Shown here in pieces: positions 35,182-43,999 of a stretch of 64,000 nucleotides of DNA. The position numbers and the translations under genes were made by a program. Every line of letters starts with the position of its first letter. Within the stretch, counting starts at the first letter, position 1. The stretch comes from Bradyrhizobium campsiandrae (lineage in GTDB: Bacteria; Pseudomonadota; Alphaproteobacteria; Rhizobiales; Xanthobacteraceae): positions 62,001 to 126,000 of the forward strand of contig NZ_JAANIH010000020.1 in the NCBI RefSeq assembly GCF_014529705.1. The letters run 5' to 3'. A model generated the notes under the pieces. That model searched no databases, had not been told where the DNA came from, and saw only the letters and a list, made by a program, of their open reading frames with translations.

Positions 35182-36229
35182 GCATGGCTCCTGACGTCGA
35201 AGCAAAGGGAGAGGCCGGCAGCGCGGGGATACGCGCAGGCGTCCCGGCAGCGGCAAGGGTCAGCGCGCGCACGACGATGCGGCGCGCCAGCTCGATCTTG
35301 TAGGAATTGTCGCCGGACGGCTTTGCGTCGGCGAGCGCGCACGATGCGGCTTCCTGGAAGGCATCCGCCGTTGGTGCGGAGCCGCTCAGCACCTCCTCCG
35401 CGGCCCGGGCACGCCAGGGCTTTGCGGCGACGCCGCCAAGCGCAAGCCGCGCCTCTGCGATCTTGCCGTTCTCGACCCGCAGCGCCGCCGCGGCCGAGAC
35501 AATGGCGAAGGCATAGGACGTGCGCTCGCGGACCTTGAGATAGCGCGCATGCGGGGCAAAGCCACGCGCGGCGGGCGGCAGGCGCACCGCGACGATGAGA
35601 TCGCCGGGTTCGAGCGCGGATTCGCGCTCGGGCGTATTGCCTGGCAGGCGATGCAATTCGTCGAGCGCGATCTCGCGGCGGCCATTCTTGCCTTCGATCT
35701 CCACGATGGCATCGAGCGCGACAAGCGGCACACAGAAGTCGGACGGGTGCGTCGCGATGCAGCTCTCACTCCAACCGAGCACGGCATGCGTGCGGTTCTC
35801 GCCGTCGCGGGCGTCGCAACCAGAGCCGGGCTCGCGCTTGTTGCAACGGCTGGCCGTGTCATAGAAATATGCGCAGCGCGTCCGCTGCAACAGATTGCCG
35901 CCCACGGTCGCGGCATTACGCAATTGCGCGGAGGCGCCGGAGAGCAGCGCTTCCGCGACGGCTGGATAGGCCTTCGCGAACTCCGCATCATGCGCGAGAT
36001 CGGCATTGCTCACGAGCGCACCGATCCGCAACGACCCATCCGCAAGGCGCTCGATTCCGTCGAGCCCATCGAGATGCGTGACGTCAACCAGCAGATCCGG
36101 ACGGCTGATATTGCCCTTCATCAGGTCGAGCAGATTGGTGCCGGCGGCAAGATAGACAGCGCCCGGCTGGGCGGCGGCGGCGACGGCCTCCGCGACTGTG
36201 GCGGGCCTGACATAATCGAACTGTTTCAT
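35174..36229 (-). CDS. FAD-binding subunit of molybdenum hydroxylase (PaoB-like, with FeS insertion)
   Basis: A 351-residue FAD-binding protein of the CO-dehydrogenase flavoprotein type. The N-terminal FDYVRPATVAEAVAAAAQPGAVYLAAGTNLLDLMKG binds FAD, and SAQLRNAATVGGNLLQR is the second FAD motif. It contains a Cys-rich insertion (RCAYFYDTASRCNKR, then GSGC) that in PaoB holds an extra [4Fe-4S] cluster. This marks the complex as PaoABC-like rather than a plain xanthine dehydrogenase. Its start overlaps the stop of the 2Fe-2S gene by 4 bp, indicating one tightly coupled operon. Confidence 0.92.
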   Translation of the reverse strand: MKQFDYVRPATVAEAVAAAAQPGAVYLAAGTNLLDLMKGNISRPDLLVDVTHLDGLDGIERLADGSLRIGALVSNADLAHDAEFAKAYPAVAEALLSGASAQLRNAATVGGNLLQRTRCAYFYDTASRCNKREPGSGCDARDGENRTHAVLGWSESCIATHPSDFCVPLVALDAIVEIEGKNGRREIALDELHRLPGNTPERESALEPGDLIVAVRLPPAARGFAPHARYLKVRERTSYAFAIVSAAAALRVENGKIAEARLALGGVAAKPWRARAAEEVLSGSAPTADAFQEAASCALADAKPSGDNSYKIELARRIVVRALTLAAAGTPARIPALPASPFASTSGAMHA

Positions 36230-36723
36230 GCGGAGCGCCTCTGGTTGGATCCGTCAACACCGGCCTGGGCCTCGAGCACGGCATCGACGATGCCGGCATA
36301 GGCGCCGCAGCGGCAGAGATTGCCGCTCATGCATTCGCGGATGCGTTCGGGATCGTTGCCGGCCTTGGCTTCCTGCATCATGCCGATCGCGCTCATGATC
36401 TGGCCGGGCGTGCAGAAGCCGCACTGGAAGCCGTCATGGGCGATGAAGGCGGCCTGCACGGGGTGCAACTGATCGCCGCGCGCGATGCCCTCGATGGTGA
36501 GGATGTCGGCGCCGTCATGGCTGACGGCGAGCGCGAGGCAGGAATTGATGCGCTTGCCGTCGACCAGAATGGTGCAGGCGCCGCATTGACCGCGGTCGCA
36601 TCCCTTCTTGGTTCCGGTGAGATGGAGGCGCTCACGCAAGAGATCGAGCAGCGTGACGCGGGGATCGTCGAGGACGAAATCGCGCCGTGCACCGTTCACG
36701 GTGAGGCTGATGGAGTGGTTCAT
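36226..36723 (-). CDS. (2Fe-2S)-binding subunit of molybdenum hydroxylase (PaoA-like)
   Basis: A 165-residue protein with two [2Fe-2S] clusters: a plant-type ferredoxin site CDRGQCGACTILVDGKR and the helical site CGFCTPGQIMSAIG with LCRCGAY. It is the first gene of the three-subunit operon. Unlike E. coli PaoA it lacks an N-terminal twin-arginine signal (the protein starts MNHSISLTVNGARRDF), so the complex is predicted to stay in the cytoplasm. It is divergent from the TetR-family gene across 241 bp. Confidence 0.93.
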   Translation of the reverse strand: MNHSISLTVNGARRDFVLDDPRVTLLDLLRERLHLTGTKKGCDRGQCGACTILVDGKRINSCLALAVSHDGADILTIEGIARGDQLHPVQAAFIAHDGFQCGFCTPGQIMSAIGMMQEAKAGNDPERIRECMSGNLCRCGAYAGIVDAVLEAQAGVDGSNQRRSA

Positions 36724-36964
36724 ACAAGGCTCCGATCAGATTTGGACATGGCTCATCGTTCGGCGCGCCACCGCCGTGGCCGCCGTCGATATCGCACCGG
36801 TCCGGACATGATCCGGGCCAGCACCCGCGAAGATACGGAGGCACCCTCCGCTTAACAAGGGGCGCCGAAAAAATATCTGGAATTCGTCAAAACCCCGTGC
36901 ACCGACAACGCGATGAGGCCAGCGAAGGGTTCAATCTAACCAATTCGTGATCTACATTGCAGGG

Positions 36965-37603
36965 ATGGACGACCACACCGACCAGACCAGAAAACCCCGC
37001 GCCGATGCCGTGCGCAATCGCGAGCGCGTGCTCGAAGCGGCCAAGGTCGTGTTCAATGCGGGCGGCCCGGAGACAAGCCTGGAGGCCGTGGCCAAGCGCG
37101 CCGGCGTCGGCATCGGCACGCTCTACAGGCATTTTCCGACACGGGAAGATCTGTTCGAGGCGGTGTACCGGCGCGAGGTCGAGCAGCTCAGCGAACTCGC
37201 CGAGCAGTTGAAGAGCGCCAAGGATCCGGTCGACGCGCTCAGGCGCTGGCTGCACTCGAGTGTCGAATTCGTTGCCACCAAGAAGGGCATGGTGGCAGCC
37301 CTGGCACTCGCGGTGCAAAGCGGGTCCGAGTTGCAGGCCTTCTCGTTCGAGCGCCTGACCAAGGCGATCGGCTCGCTGCTCGATCGCGCAGTCGCGGCCG
37401 GCGCGATGCGCGCCGATATCAGTCCTGAAGACCTGCTGCGCGCGTTCTTCGGCATGTGCTACATGCACGACCAGCCCGGCTGGCAATCCTCGGTGCTGCG
37501 GATGCTCGACGTGTTCGTCGACGGACTACGGGTGCAGCCGGCCGGCAAGACGAAGGCGCGCGCCATCCGGCCGGCAAAATCGGCCGTGAAACGGAAGCGA
37601 TAA
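36965..37603 (+). CDS. TetR/AcrR family transcriptional regulator
   Basis: A 212-residue repressor-type regulator. The N-terminal HTH is RERVLEAAKVVFNAGGPETSLEAVAKRAGVGIGTLYRHFPTREDLFEAVY, the canonical TetR motif. The C-terminal half is a helical ligand/dimerisation domain. The ATG at 36965 is chosen; an in-frame GTG at 36947 would add six residues. It is divergent from the molybdenum hydroxylase operon, which it probably controls in response to an aldehyde or aromatic ligand (inferred). A Lys/Arg-rich C-terminal tail (AKSAVKRKR) is unusual for the family. Confidence 0.9.
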   Translation: MDDHTDQTRKPRADAVRNRERVLEAAKVVFNAGGPETSLEAVAKRAGVGIGTLYRHFPTREDLFEAVYRREVEQLSELAEQLKSAKDPVDALRRWLHSSVEFVATKKGMVAALALAVQSGSELQAFSFERLTKAIGSLLDRAVAAGAMRADISPEDLLRAFFGMCYMHDQPGWQSSVLRMLDVFVDGLRVQPAGKTKARAIRPAKSAVKRKR

Positions 37604-37666
37604 CGCGCCGTATTTCCCCCGCCGTGCTACGATCAGCATCGCCGGCATATCAACGCGGAACCCGAC

Positions 37667-38074
37667 ATGCGCATCGCAGCCTTGGTCCTCGCCCTCGTTC
37701 TTGCCTTTGGCCCCCTTGCCGTGCGCGCTGACGACGTCACGGCAGCGCAGGGCGTGATCCGTGCCCAGGAGCAGGCTTTCATCCGCGACGATGCGGCCGC
37801 GGCCTATTCCTATGCCGCGCCAGCGATCCGGCAGATCTTCCCCGCGCCCGAAATCTTCATGTCGATGGTGCAAAACGGCTATGCGCCGGTCTATCGCCAC
37901 AAGAGTTTTGAGTTCGGCGATAGCAAGACCGAGGGCGGCTCGGTTGCCCAGCGCGTTCACATCATCGATGCGAATGGCGAAGCCTGGGAAGCACTCTACA
38001 CGCTCGAGCAGCAGGCTGACGGCAGCTACAAGATCACCGGCTGCTCACTGCTGAAGGCGGGACAAGCGGTTTAG
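37667..38074 (+). CDS. DUF4864 domain-containing secreted protein
   Basis: A 135-residue protein with a signal peptide (MRIAALVLALVLAFGPLAVRAD) and a single DUF4864 domain (VIRAQEQAFIRDDAAAAYSYAAPAIRQIFP, VHIIDANGEAWEALYTLEQQADGSYKITGC). The fold resembles SnoaL/NTF2-like small domains. Function is unknown and location is probably periplasmic. It overlaps the convergent MFS gene by 4 bp at the 3' end. It follows the TetR regulator by 63 bp and may be co-transcribed with it. Confidence 0.87.
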   Translation: MRIAALVLALVLAFGPLAVRADDVTAAQGVIRAQEQAFIRDDAAAAYSYAAPAIRQIFPAPEIFMSMVQNGYAPVYRHKSFEFGDSKTEGGSVAQRVHIIDANGEAWEALYTLEQQADGSYKITGCSLLKAGQAV

Positions 38075-39336
38075 GCCGCTAGGGTCGGTCCGGTTCTGAC
38101 TAAATTCATTCGCGAACGGATCAGCAGCATCAGCACGATGCCGACATTGAGAGCATTCCACCCTACCCCGTTCGCAAATGCCGCAGCATAGGACCCGGTG
38201 GCGTCGAAGATGATGCCGGACACCCAACCGCCAAAGGACATGCCGAACACGGAGGCAAAGATCACGATGCCGACCCGCGTTGCGGCCTCTCCGGCCGGCA
38301 TCGCCTCGCGCACGATGATGGCGTAGCTGGGTACGATGCCGCCCTGGAACAGACCGAACATCGCGGAGATCAGATACAGCGAAGAGAGGCTGTCGAAGAA
38401 CAGATAGAACACCAGGGCGAACCCCTGCGCCACCGACCCGATCAGCAACGTGCGGATGCCGCCGATCTTGTCGGCGAGGTAACCCGAGCCGATGCGGCTG
38501 ACGATGCCGCAGGCCATCATCAGCGACAGCATCTCGGCGCCCCGCGCCACGCCGTAGCCGAGATCGCCGCAATAGGCGACGATATGCACCTGCGGCATCG
38601 CCATTGCGACGCAGCAGGAAATGCTGGCGATCGAGAGCAGCACCGTCAGCGTGTTGGTCGAGAGTTTCAGATCGACGCGCGGCGGCGGCGCGTTGGCGTG
38701 ATTGCGGACCTTGTCATCGCCCATCTGCGCACGCAGGACCAGCACCAGCACGGTCATCAGGCTCACGCAGATGAGGGCGATGCCGATATGGGTGGTGCGC
38801 CAGCCTATCCTCTCCATGCCCGCGCTGACGAGCGGCGGCCATATCGTGCCGCCGACGTAATTACCGCTCGCCACGATGGTCACGGCCAATCCACGATAGC
38901 GCTCGAACCAGTGCGAGGCCTCCGCCATCAGCGGCGCGAACGTCGCTGACGTGCCGAGCCCGATCAGGAAATAGGCCACCACGAACTGCCAGAGATGGCT
39001 CGACAGCCCGGCGAGCACATTGGCCACACCGAGAAAGACGATACTGATCGCCATCGCCTGCACGATGCCGAAGCGATCGGTGATCTTGCCGGCGATCACG
39101 CCGCCGAGCCCGAAGCCGAACATCATCAAGGTGAAGGCCAGCGACACCGCGCCGCGCGTGGTGGCGAATTCGGTCTGTACGACAGGAATCACCACGACCA
39201 CCGCCCACATGCCAACGGCGCCGATCGAGCCGATCACCAGTGCAAGCAAAAGCCGCACCCAAGCTTGACGCGAGTCAGGGGCGAATGAACCTGGTCTTTG
39301 TTCTGGATGATTTGGCGCGTGCACGGGCCGGACCAT
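38071..39336 (-). CDS. MFS transporter (12-TM, monocarboxylate/oxalate-formate-like)
   Basis: A 421-residue major-facilitator permease. About twelve hydrophobic segments are visible, with the MFS loop-2 motif GGVIAGKITDRFGIVQ, an LGTSATFAPLMAEASHWFERYRGLAVTIVASGNY segment, and the repeat motif in the second half GSGYLADKIGG. The traits fit the monocarboxylate/OFA-type uptake group, but no substrate can be named. It stands alone and is convergent with the DUF4864 gene. The divergent side faces the copper operon. Confidence 0.87.
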   Translation of the reverse strand: MVRPVHAPNHPEQRPGSFAPDSRQAWVRLLLALVIGSIGAVGMWAVVVVIPVVQTEFATTRGAVSLAFTLMMFGFGLGGVIAGKITDRFGIVQAMAISIVFLGVANVLAGLSSHLWQFVVAYFLIGLGTSATFAPLMAEASHWFERYRGLAVTIVASGNYVGGTIWPPLVSAGMERIGWRTTHIGIALICVSLMTVLVLVLRAQMGDDKVRNHANAPPPRVDLKLSTNTLTVLLSIASISCCVAMAMPQVHIVAYCGDLGYGVARGAEMLSLMMACGIVSRIGSGYLADKIGGIRTLLIGSVAQGFALVFYLFFDSLSSLYLISAMFGLFQGGIVPSYAIIVREAMPAGEAATRVGIVIFASVFGMSFGGWVSGIIFDATGSYAAAFANGVGWNALNVGIVLMLLIRSRMNLVRTGPTLAA

Positions 39337-39457
39337 GGCCTGCGGATCGCGACACGGTCAAGCAACGTGGCGATATGTTGGGCATGCGCGGTGCGCTGCG
39401 GTAAGAAGGAGCTTGGCGAACGCGCGTTTTGCCATTAATTTGCAATCAGCGTGTGCG

Positions 39458-39476
39458 ACCTTGCCGCGCGGGAAGC
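39458..39476 (+). promoter_or_regulatory. possible CueR-like (MerR-family) copper operator
   Basis: Upstream of the copper operon, ACCTTGCCGCGCGGGAAGC resembles the MerR-family copper consensus ACCTTCC-N-GGAAGGT, with ACCTT and GGAAG halves placed symmetrically. The match is partial, with mismatches at the inner positions. It lies 12 bp before the first ATG, which is close for an operator, so treat it as tentative. Confidence 0.25.
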
Positions 39477-39487
39477 ATATCGGCGGA

Positions 39488-39931
39488 ATGTTGTTGCGGC
39501 TGACACGATCGATGCGGATCAGGGTGGGACGGATCATCGCCCTCGCCTATCTGTTCTGCGTGCTCGCGCCGGCCGCCGCGCTTGCCTGGGGCAATGGCCC
39601 GGCACCGTGCCTCGACGACACGCTCCTCGCCGATCTCATGCCTGCGCATCACCAGATGGCCGCGAGCCATCAGCACGGCATCGCCCCGCACGAGCATGCG
39701 GGAATCCATACCGATCACCAGGCTGCCGCGAAAGAGGCTCCCGCTGAGCATCACCATGACGGCAAGGGAACGGTGGGCCCGTGCTGCGCAATGATGTGCG
39801 TGAGTGCGCTGCCAGCCGATCTGCCCAGCGTCACCACGCCGGTCCGGCCGATCTCGACCTGCACGCCCGAGATCGTGGCCAGCCTGCACGGCACGGCGCC
39901 GACCCAGCATTACCGTCCCCCCATCACCTGA
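39488..39931 (+). CDS. His-rich secreted protein of copper operon
   Basis: A 147-residue protein with a signal peptide (IALAYLFCVLAPAAALA) and a strongly His-rich mid-section (PAHHQMAASHQHGIAPHEHAG, HTDHQAAAKE, EHHHDGKG), then CCAMMC, a Cys/Met cluster. Such composition binds Cu or other soft metals. I know no family by sequence. The ATG at 39488 is chosen; 39512 is an alternative. It is the first gene of a six-gene unit with a TolC-like protein, multicopper oxidase, cupredoxin and CusF-like protein, so a periplasmic metal sponge or sensor is plausible. Confidence 0.7.
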   Translation: MLLRLTRSMRIRVGRIIALAYLFCVLAPAAALAWGNGPAPCLDDTLLADLMPAHHQMAASHQHGIAPHEHAGIHTDHQAAAKEAPAEHHHDGKGTVGPCCAMMCVSALPADLPSVTTPVRPISTCTPEIVASLHGTAPTQHYRPPIT

Positions 39932-40004
39932 TCTGACAGAATGACGTCGGTCCGAGCGCGCGTCTGCGCGCGCGAACCTGTGGTCTCCAGATCAGGGATG
40001 AATC

Positions 40005-40289
40005 ATGCTTGCGCTTTTCGGGGCGAAGTCTGCCGCCGCATCTGCGGTGGGTGGACGACATATTGGGTTCCATTGGATGCTGCCGGCCTTTGCCGCGCTG
40101 GCGCTGTCCGGCTGCATGCCGGCAACAACGCAGATCGCCGCTGCCGACCCTGCCGATCCGGCGGCGAAGGCGGCTCGCGTCGGCTATCGCTCGACCATCG
40201 CGCCCTACACCAGCCTGCGGCCCGCGACACCGGCACCATGGCGGGACCGCAACGACGCCGTCACGCCGCAACCGAAGCAAGACCGGTAG
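40005..40289 (+). CDS. small lipoprotein of the copper operon
   Basis: A 94-residue protein whose N-terminus has a hydrophobic segment ending in a lipobox (LALSGC). This predicts signal peptidase II cleavage and a lipid anchor. The mature part is short, Pro/Ala-rich and basic near the C-terminus (NDAVTPQPKQDR). It stands 10 bp before the TolC-like gene. No domain family is recognised. It may help outer-membrane targeting of the neighbouring outer-membrane lipoprotein. Confidence 0.65.
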   Translation: MLALFGAKSAAASAVGGRHIGFHWMLPAFAALALSGCMPATTQIAAADPADPAAKAARVGYRSTIAPYTSLRPATPAPWRDRNDAVTPQPKQDR

Positions 40290-40298
40290 GACCGCGCC

Positions 40299-41738
40299 AT
40301 GGCACATTGTTTTTCGCGAGGCCTGCTCATGCTCGCCGCGTTCGGGCTTTCATCAATAAGTCTTGCCGGCTGCATGGCATTCTCGCCGGACGGCGGCATG
40401 ACGACGGTCTCGGATCTCGCCAGCCAGACCATCAACAAGGACGTCGCCTTCGTCCGATCGGCCGAAGGTGCCGAGGCCGTCAACGTCACCATTCGCCGGT
40501 TGCTGGCGCGCACGCTGACCATCGAGACCGCCGTGCAGGTCGCATTGCTCAACAACAAGGGACTGCAAGCGGCCTATAACGAGCTGGCGCTGTCCGAAAC
40601 CGAGCTGGTCGAGCAGAGCCTGCCGCCCAATCCCGTGTTCTCGATCTCGAGGATCTCGGGCGATGGCGCCAACGAGATCGAGCGTCAGGTGGTTGGCGAC
40701 ATCCTGGCGCTGGCCACCCTGCCGTTCCGCTCCGAGATCGCCCGCGACCGCTTCCGCCAGGCCCAATTGCGCGCGGCGCTGGCAACATTGCGCCTTGCCT
40801 CCGATGTGCGCCGCGCCTATGTCCGCGCGGTCACCTGCAACGAGCTGGTGGTGCTGCTGACGGACGCGAAGGCGACGGCCGAATCCACCGCGCAGCTTGC
40901 GGTCAAGCTCGGCGAGACCGGCTCGATCAACAAGCTCGACCAGGCCCGCGAGCAGGTGTTCTACGCCGAGACCACCGCCGACCTCGCAACCGCGCGGCAG
41001 GCCGCGACGAGCACGCGCGAAAGACTCGCGCGGCTGATGGGGCTGTGGGACGACGGGCTCGACTTCCGCCTGCCCAATGCGCTGCCGCCCTTGCCGCGCC
41101 GGCCCCAGACCCTGCCCTCGATCGAGGCCGACGCCGTCGCCCATCGCATCGACCTGCAGATCGCACGGCTGGAGCTGGCGGCACTGGCCAAGGCGCTCAA
41201 CCTCACGGAAGCGACGCGCTTCGTGACGCTGCTCGATCTCGCCGGCATCTCCCGTCGTACCCAGGATCCGGAGGGCGCACCGTTCCGCGAGCGCGGCTTC
41301 GACGTGCAGTTCCAGATCCCGATCTTCGACGGCGGCGAGGTCCGCATGCGGCAGGCGGCGGAGACCTACAATCTCGCCTTCAACCGCCTGACCGAGCGCG
41401 CCGTCAATGTCCGCTCGGAGGCGCGCGACGCTTATCGTGTCTATCGCTCCAGCTACGACATCGCCAGCCACTACCAGCGCGAGATCGTTCCCTTACGAAA
41501 GATCATCACCGAAGAGATGCAGCTGCGTTTCTCCAGCATGCAGATCGACATCTTTGCGCTGTTGACCGAGGCGCGACAGCGCCTGGGATCGCTGCGCGGT
41601 GCCATCGATGCCAGGCAGAGATTCTTCCTCGCCCAGTCCGACCTGCAGACGGCCGTCAATGGCGGCGGCGCGCCTGCCTCCGGCGGCGACAATGCAACCA
41701 CCATCGCCGCGGCGGCATCTGCCGACGGCGACCACTGA
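40299..41738 (+). CDS. TolC-family outer-membrane efflux lipoprotein (CusC-like)
   Basis: A 479-residue outer-membrane channel protein. A lipoprotein signal (SISLAGCMAF) precedes the TolC repeat with TIETAVQVALLNNKGLQAAYNELALSETELVEQSLPPNP, the second repeat, and long helices such as LAQSDLQTAVNG. CusC-type channels pair with RND pumps for Cu/Ag export. Neither the RND (CusA) nor the adaptor (CusB) gene is in the operon, so it may work with pumps encoded elsewhere or export other ligands. Stop and start of the next gene are 13 bp apart. Confidence 0.9.
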   Translation: MAHCFSRGLLMLAAFGLSSISLAGCMAFSPDGGMTTVSDLASQTINKDVAFVRSAEGAEAVNVTIRRLLARTLTIETAVQVALLNNKGLQAAYNELALSETELVEQSLPPNPVFSISRISGDGANEIERQVVGDILALATLPFRSEIARDRFRQAQLRAALATLRLASDVRRAYVRAVTCNELVVLLTDAKATAESTAQLAVKLGETGSINKLDQAREQVFYAETTADLATARQAATSTRERLARLMGLWDDGLDFRLPNALPPLPRRPQTLPSIEADAVAHRIDLQIARLELAALAKALNLTEATRFVTLLDLAGISRRTQDPEGAPFRERGFDVQFQIPIFDGGEVRMRQAAETYNLAFNRLTERAVNVRSEARDAYRVYRSSYDIASHYQREIVPLRKIITEEMQLRFSSMQIDIFALLTEARQRLGSLRGAIDARQRFFLAQSDLQTAVNGGGAPASGGDNATTIAAAASADGDH

Positions 41739-41751
41739 AATGGAGGCCAAT

Positions 41752-43089
41752 ATGTTTTCCCGCAGAGGATTTTTAGGGACCGCCGCCCTTGCCGGCGCAT
41801 CGGCCATCAACGGCCGCGTCCAGGCCGCATCGATTCCGGAGGCGCCCACCATGGACAAGGTGGTGATGCAGCCGCCACTGCACCCCACCAGCGGGCCCGA
41901 CTATCGTCCCGTGGTCACGCTGAACGGCTGGTCGCTGCCGTTCCGCATGAACGGCGGTTGGAAGGAATTCCATCTCGTCGCCGAACCCGTGGTACGCGAG
42001 TTCGCGGAAGGCATGAAGGTGAATTTATGGGGCTATAACGGCCAGTCGCCGGGGCCGACGATCGAAGCGGTGGAGGGCGACAAGGTCCGCATCTTCGTCA
42101 CCAACAAGCTGCCCGAATACACCACGGTGCACTGGCACGGCATGATCGTGCCGAGCGGAATGGACGGCGTCGGCGGATTGACCCAGCCGCACATCGATCC
42201 CGGCAAGACCTTCGTCTACGAGTTCGAGATGAAGAAGAGCGGGACCTTCATGTACCACCCGCATTCCGACGAGATGGTGCAGATGGCGATGGGCATGATG
42301 GGCATGGTCGTCGTGCATCCGCGCGATCCGAATTTCCGGCCCGTCGACCGCGACTTCGTCTTCGTGATGAGCACCTATCGCGTCGATCCCGGCAGCTATC
42401 TGCCGCAGGTCAACGAGATGACGGACTTCAACATGTGGACCTGGAATTCGCGGGTGTTTCCGGGGATCGATCCGCTGCCGGTGCGGCTCGGCGACAAGGT
42501 GCGCGTACGCATCGGCAATCTCAGCATGACCAACCACCCGATCCATCTGCACGGCCACAGCTTCGCGGTGACCTGCACCGACGGCGGCTGGATCCCGGAA
42601 AGCGCGCAGATCCCGGAGACGACCACCGACGTGCCGGTCGGCGCGGTGCGCGTGTTCGACGTGCTCGCCGACAATCCCGGCGACTGGGCGTTCCACTGCC
42701 ACAAGTCGCATCATACCATGAATGCGATGGGACACGAGGTGCGCACCCTTATCGGCGTGTCGCGCAAGGACCTCGCCAAGGCCGTTAGCAAGCTCGCGCC
42801 TGACGGCATGGCCATGGGGTCGACCGGCATGGCGATGGGCAACATGGAGATGCCCGCGCCCGACAACACCCTGCCGATGATGACCGGCACCGGCCAGTTC
42901 GGCGCGATCGAGATGGGCGGCATGTTCACGGTGATGAAGATCCGCGAGGACCTCTCCCGCGACGACTACCGCGATCCCGGTCCCTACCAATTTCCGCAAG
43001 GCACCGTCGCCTACGAGGTCGCGGCGCCGTCCGCAGAGCCGTCGCGGCAGGGGCCGGGCGGCGCGCCGATGAAGAACATGAAGATGTAA
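41752..43089 (+). CDS. multicopper oxidase (CopA-like, Tat-exported)
   Basis: A 445-residue multicopper oxidase that probably oxidises Cu(I) or phenols in the periplasm. A twin-arginine signal (SRRGFLGTAALAGASA) begins the protein. ATG 41752 is chosen because GGAGG lies 5 nt upstream, although ATG 41740 is also in frame. Copper motifs are complete: HWHGMIVPSGMDG, YHPHSDEMVQMA, HPIHLHGHSF and WAFHCHKSHHTMNAMGHEV (T1 Cys and His). The C-terminal region is Met-rich (MGSTGMAMGNMEM, ending KNMKM), typical of copper-tolerance oxidases. It is followed closely by the cupredoxin gene. Confidence 0.93.
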   Translation: MFSRRGFLGTAALAGASAINGRVQAASIPEAPTMDKVVMQPPLHPTSGPDYRPVVTLNGWSLPFRMNGGWKEFHLVAEPVVREFAEGMKVNLWGYNGQSPGPTIEAVEGDKVRIFVTNKLPEYTTVHWHGMIVPSGMDGVGGLTQPHIDPGKTFVYEFEMKKSGTFMYHPHSDEMVQMAMGMMGMVVVHPRDPNFRPVDRDFVFVMSTYRVDPGSYLPQVNEMTDFNMWTWNSRVFPGIDPLPVRLGDKVRVRIGNLSMTNHPIHLHGHSFAVTCTDGGWIPESAQIPETTTDVPVGAVRVFDVLADNPGDWAFHCHKSHHTMNAMGHEVRTLIGVSRKDLAKAVSKLAPDGMAMGSTGMAMGNMEMPAPDNTLPMMTGTGQFGAIEMGGMFTVMKIREDLSRDDYRDPGPYQFPQGTVAYEVAAPSAEPSRQGPGGAPMKNMKM

Positions 43090-43121
43090 GCGTTTCGATG
43101 AACCACCAACTGGAGACGACA

Positions 43122-43577
43122 ATGAAGACGACGACCAAACTCGCTTTCGCGCTGGCCACGCTTGCGGTCGCGCCTGCGCTCGCACACGAGGGGCACGACC
43201 ATCACGGCTTCTCGGCCGGCGAGCCCGGCGATCCTAAGAAGCCCGCGCGTACGATCGAGATCGCGCTGAGCGAGATGTCCTATGAACCTTCGAACATCAC
43301 GGTCAAACGCGGCGAGCAGATCCACTTCGTGCTGCACAACGTCGGCAAGGAGGACCACGAATTCCTGCTCGCCACACCTAAGGAAAATCTCGCTCACGCC
43401 GAACTGATGAAGAAGCACCCGCACATGGAGCACGACGATCCCAACGGGGTGCGGCTCGCGCCGAACAAATCGACCGAGATCGTCTGGAAGTTCAGCAAAG
43501 CCGGCACCTTCGAATTTTCCTGCCTGATCCCCGACCATCGCGACTACGGCATGGTCGGCCACGTCACCGTGAAATAA
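43122..43577 (+). CDS. cupredoxin-domain periplasmic copper protein
   Basis: A 151-residue protein with a signal peptide (LAFALATLAVAPALA) and a His-rich start (HEGHDHHGF). It then has a cupredoxin fold with a blue-copper site suggested by VGKEDHEFLL (His) and FSCLIPDHRDYGM (Cys-His-Met). ATG 43122 is preferred over 43098 because GGAGA lies upstream. It could carry copper electrons to or from the multicopper oxidase. It sits between that gene and the CusF-like gene. Confidence 0.88.
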   Translation: MKTTTKLAFALATLAVAPALAHEGHDHHGFSAGEPGDPKKPARTIEIALSEMSYEPSNITVKRGEQIHFVLHNVGKEDHEFLLATPKENLAHAELMKKHPHMEHDDPNGVRLAPNKSTEIVWKFSKAGTFEFSCLIPDHRDYGMVGHVTVK

Positions 43578-43593
43578 GCAGGTGGAGACAATC

Positions 43594-43893
43594 ATGAACC
43601 CGATCATCCGCATCACCGCGGCGCTGGCTCTGACGCTGGGCCTCACCGCCGGCGCCCTGGCCCAGGCCGCTGCCATCGGCGGCGAGGTCAAGAAGATCGA
43701 CGAAGGCGCAGGCAAGATCACGCTCAAGCACGGCCCGGCCAAGGGGCTCGGCATGGACGAGCCCATGACCATGGTCTACCGCGTCAAGGATCCCGCCATG
43801 CTCAAGCAGGTGAAGGTCGGCGACAAGGTGACGTTTGAAGCCGAGGAAGCGGCCTCGGGCTACACGGTGACGAAGCTGGAAAAGGCCAAGTAA
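43594..43893 (+). CDS. CusF-like periplasmic copper-binding protein
   Basis: A 99-residue protein with a signal peptide (IIRITAALALTLGLTAGALAQ) and a CusF/DUF-type beta-barrel: GEVKKIDEGAGKITLKHGPAKGLGMDEPMTMVYRVKDP, where the GM-M-M residues bind Cu(I)/Ag(I), and VKVGDKVTFEAEEAASGYTVTKLEK. ATG 43594 is placed by GGAG 7 nt upstream, over the GTG at 43582. It is the last gene of the operon. It would hand copper to an efflux pump, although no pump gene is here. Confidence 0.9.
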   Translation: MNPIIRITAALALTLGLTAGALAQAAAIGGEVKKIDEGAGKITLKHGPAKGLGMDEPMTMVYRVKDPAMLKQVKVGDKVTFEAEEAASGYTVTKLEKAK

Positions 43894-43909
43894 CCCCCTC
43901 CACCATCAC

Positions 43910-43951
43910 CGTCGTTCCGGGCCGGTCGGCAGAGCCGAACCCGGAACGACG
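43910..43951. terminator. 12-bp inverted repeat after the copper operon
   Basis: CGTCGTTCCGGG (43910-43921) and CCCGGAACGACG (43940-43951) pair perfectly. The 18-nt loop itself contains TCGGC-AGA-GCCGA. It starts 17 bp after the last copper gene and is a likely terminator, also similar to dispersed REP elements. Confidence 0.65.
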
Positions 43952-43999
43952 CCGAACGGCCCCGAAACACCCCGGTCCGGCCCCTTCCCGCGTCTTCCG

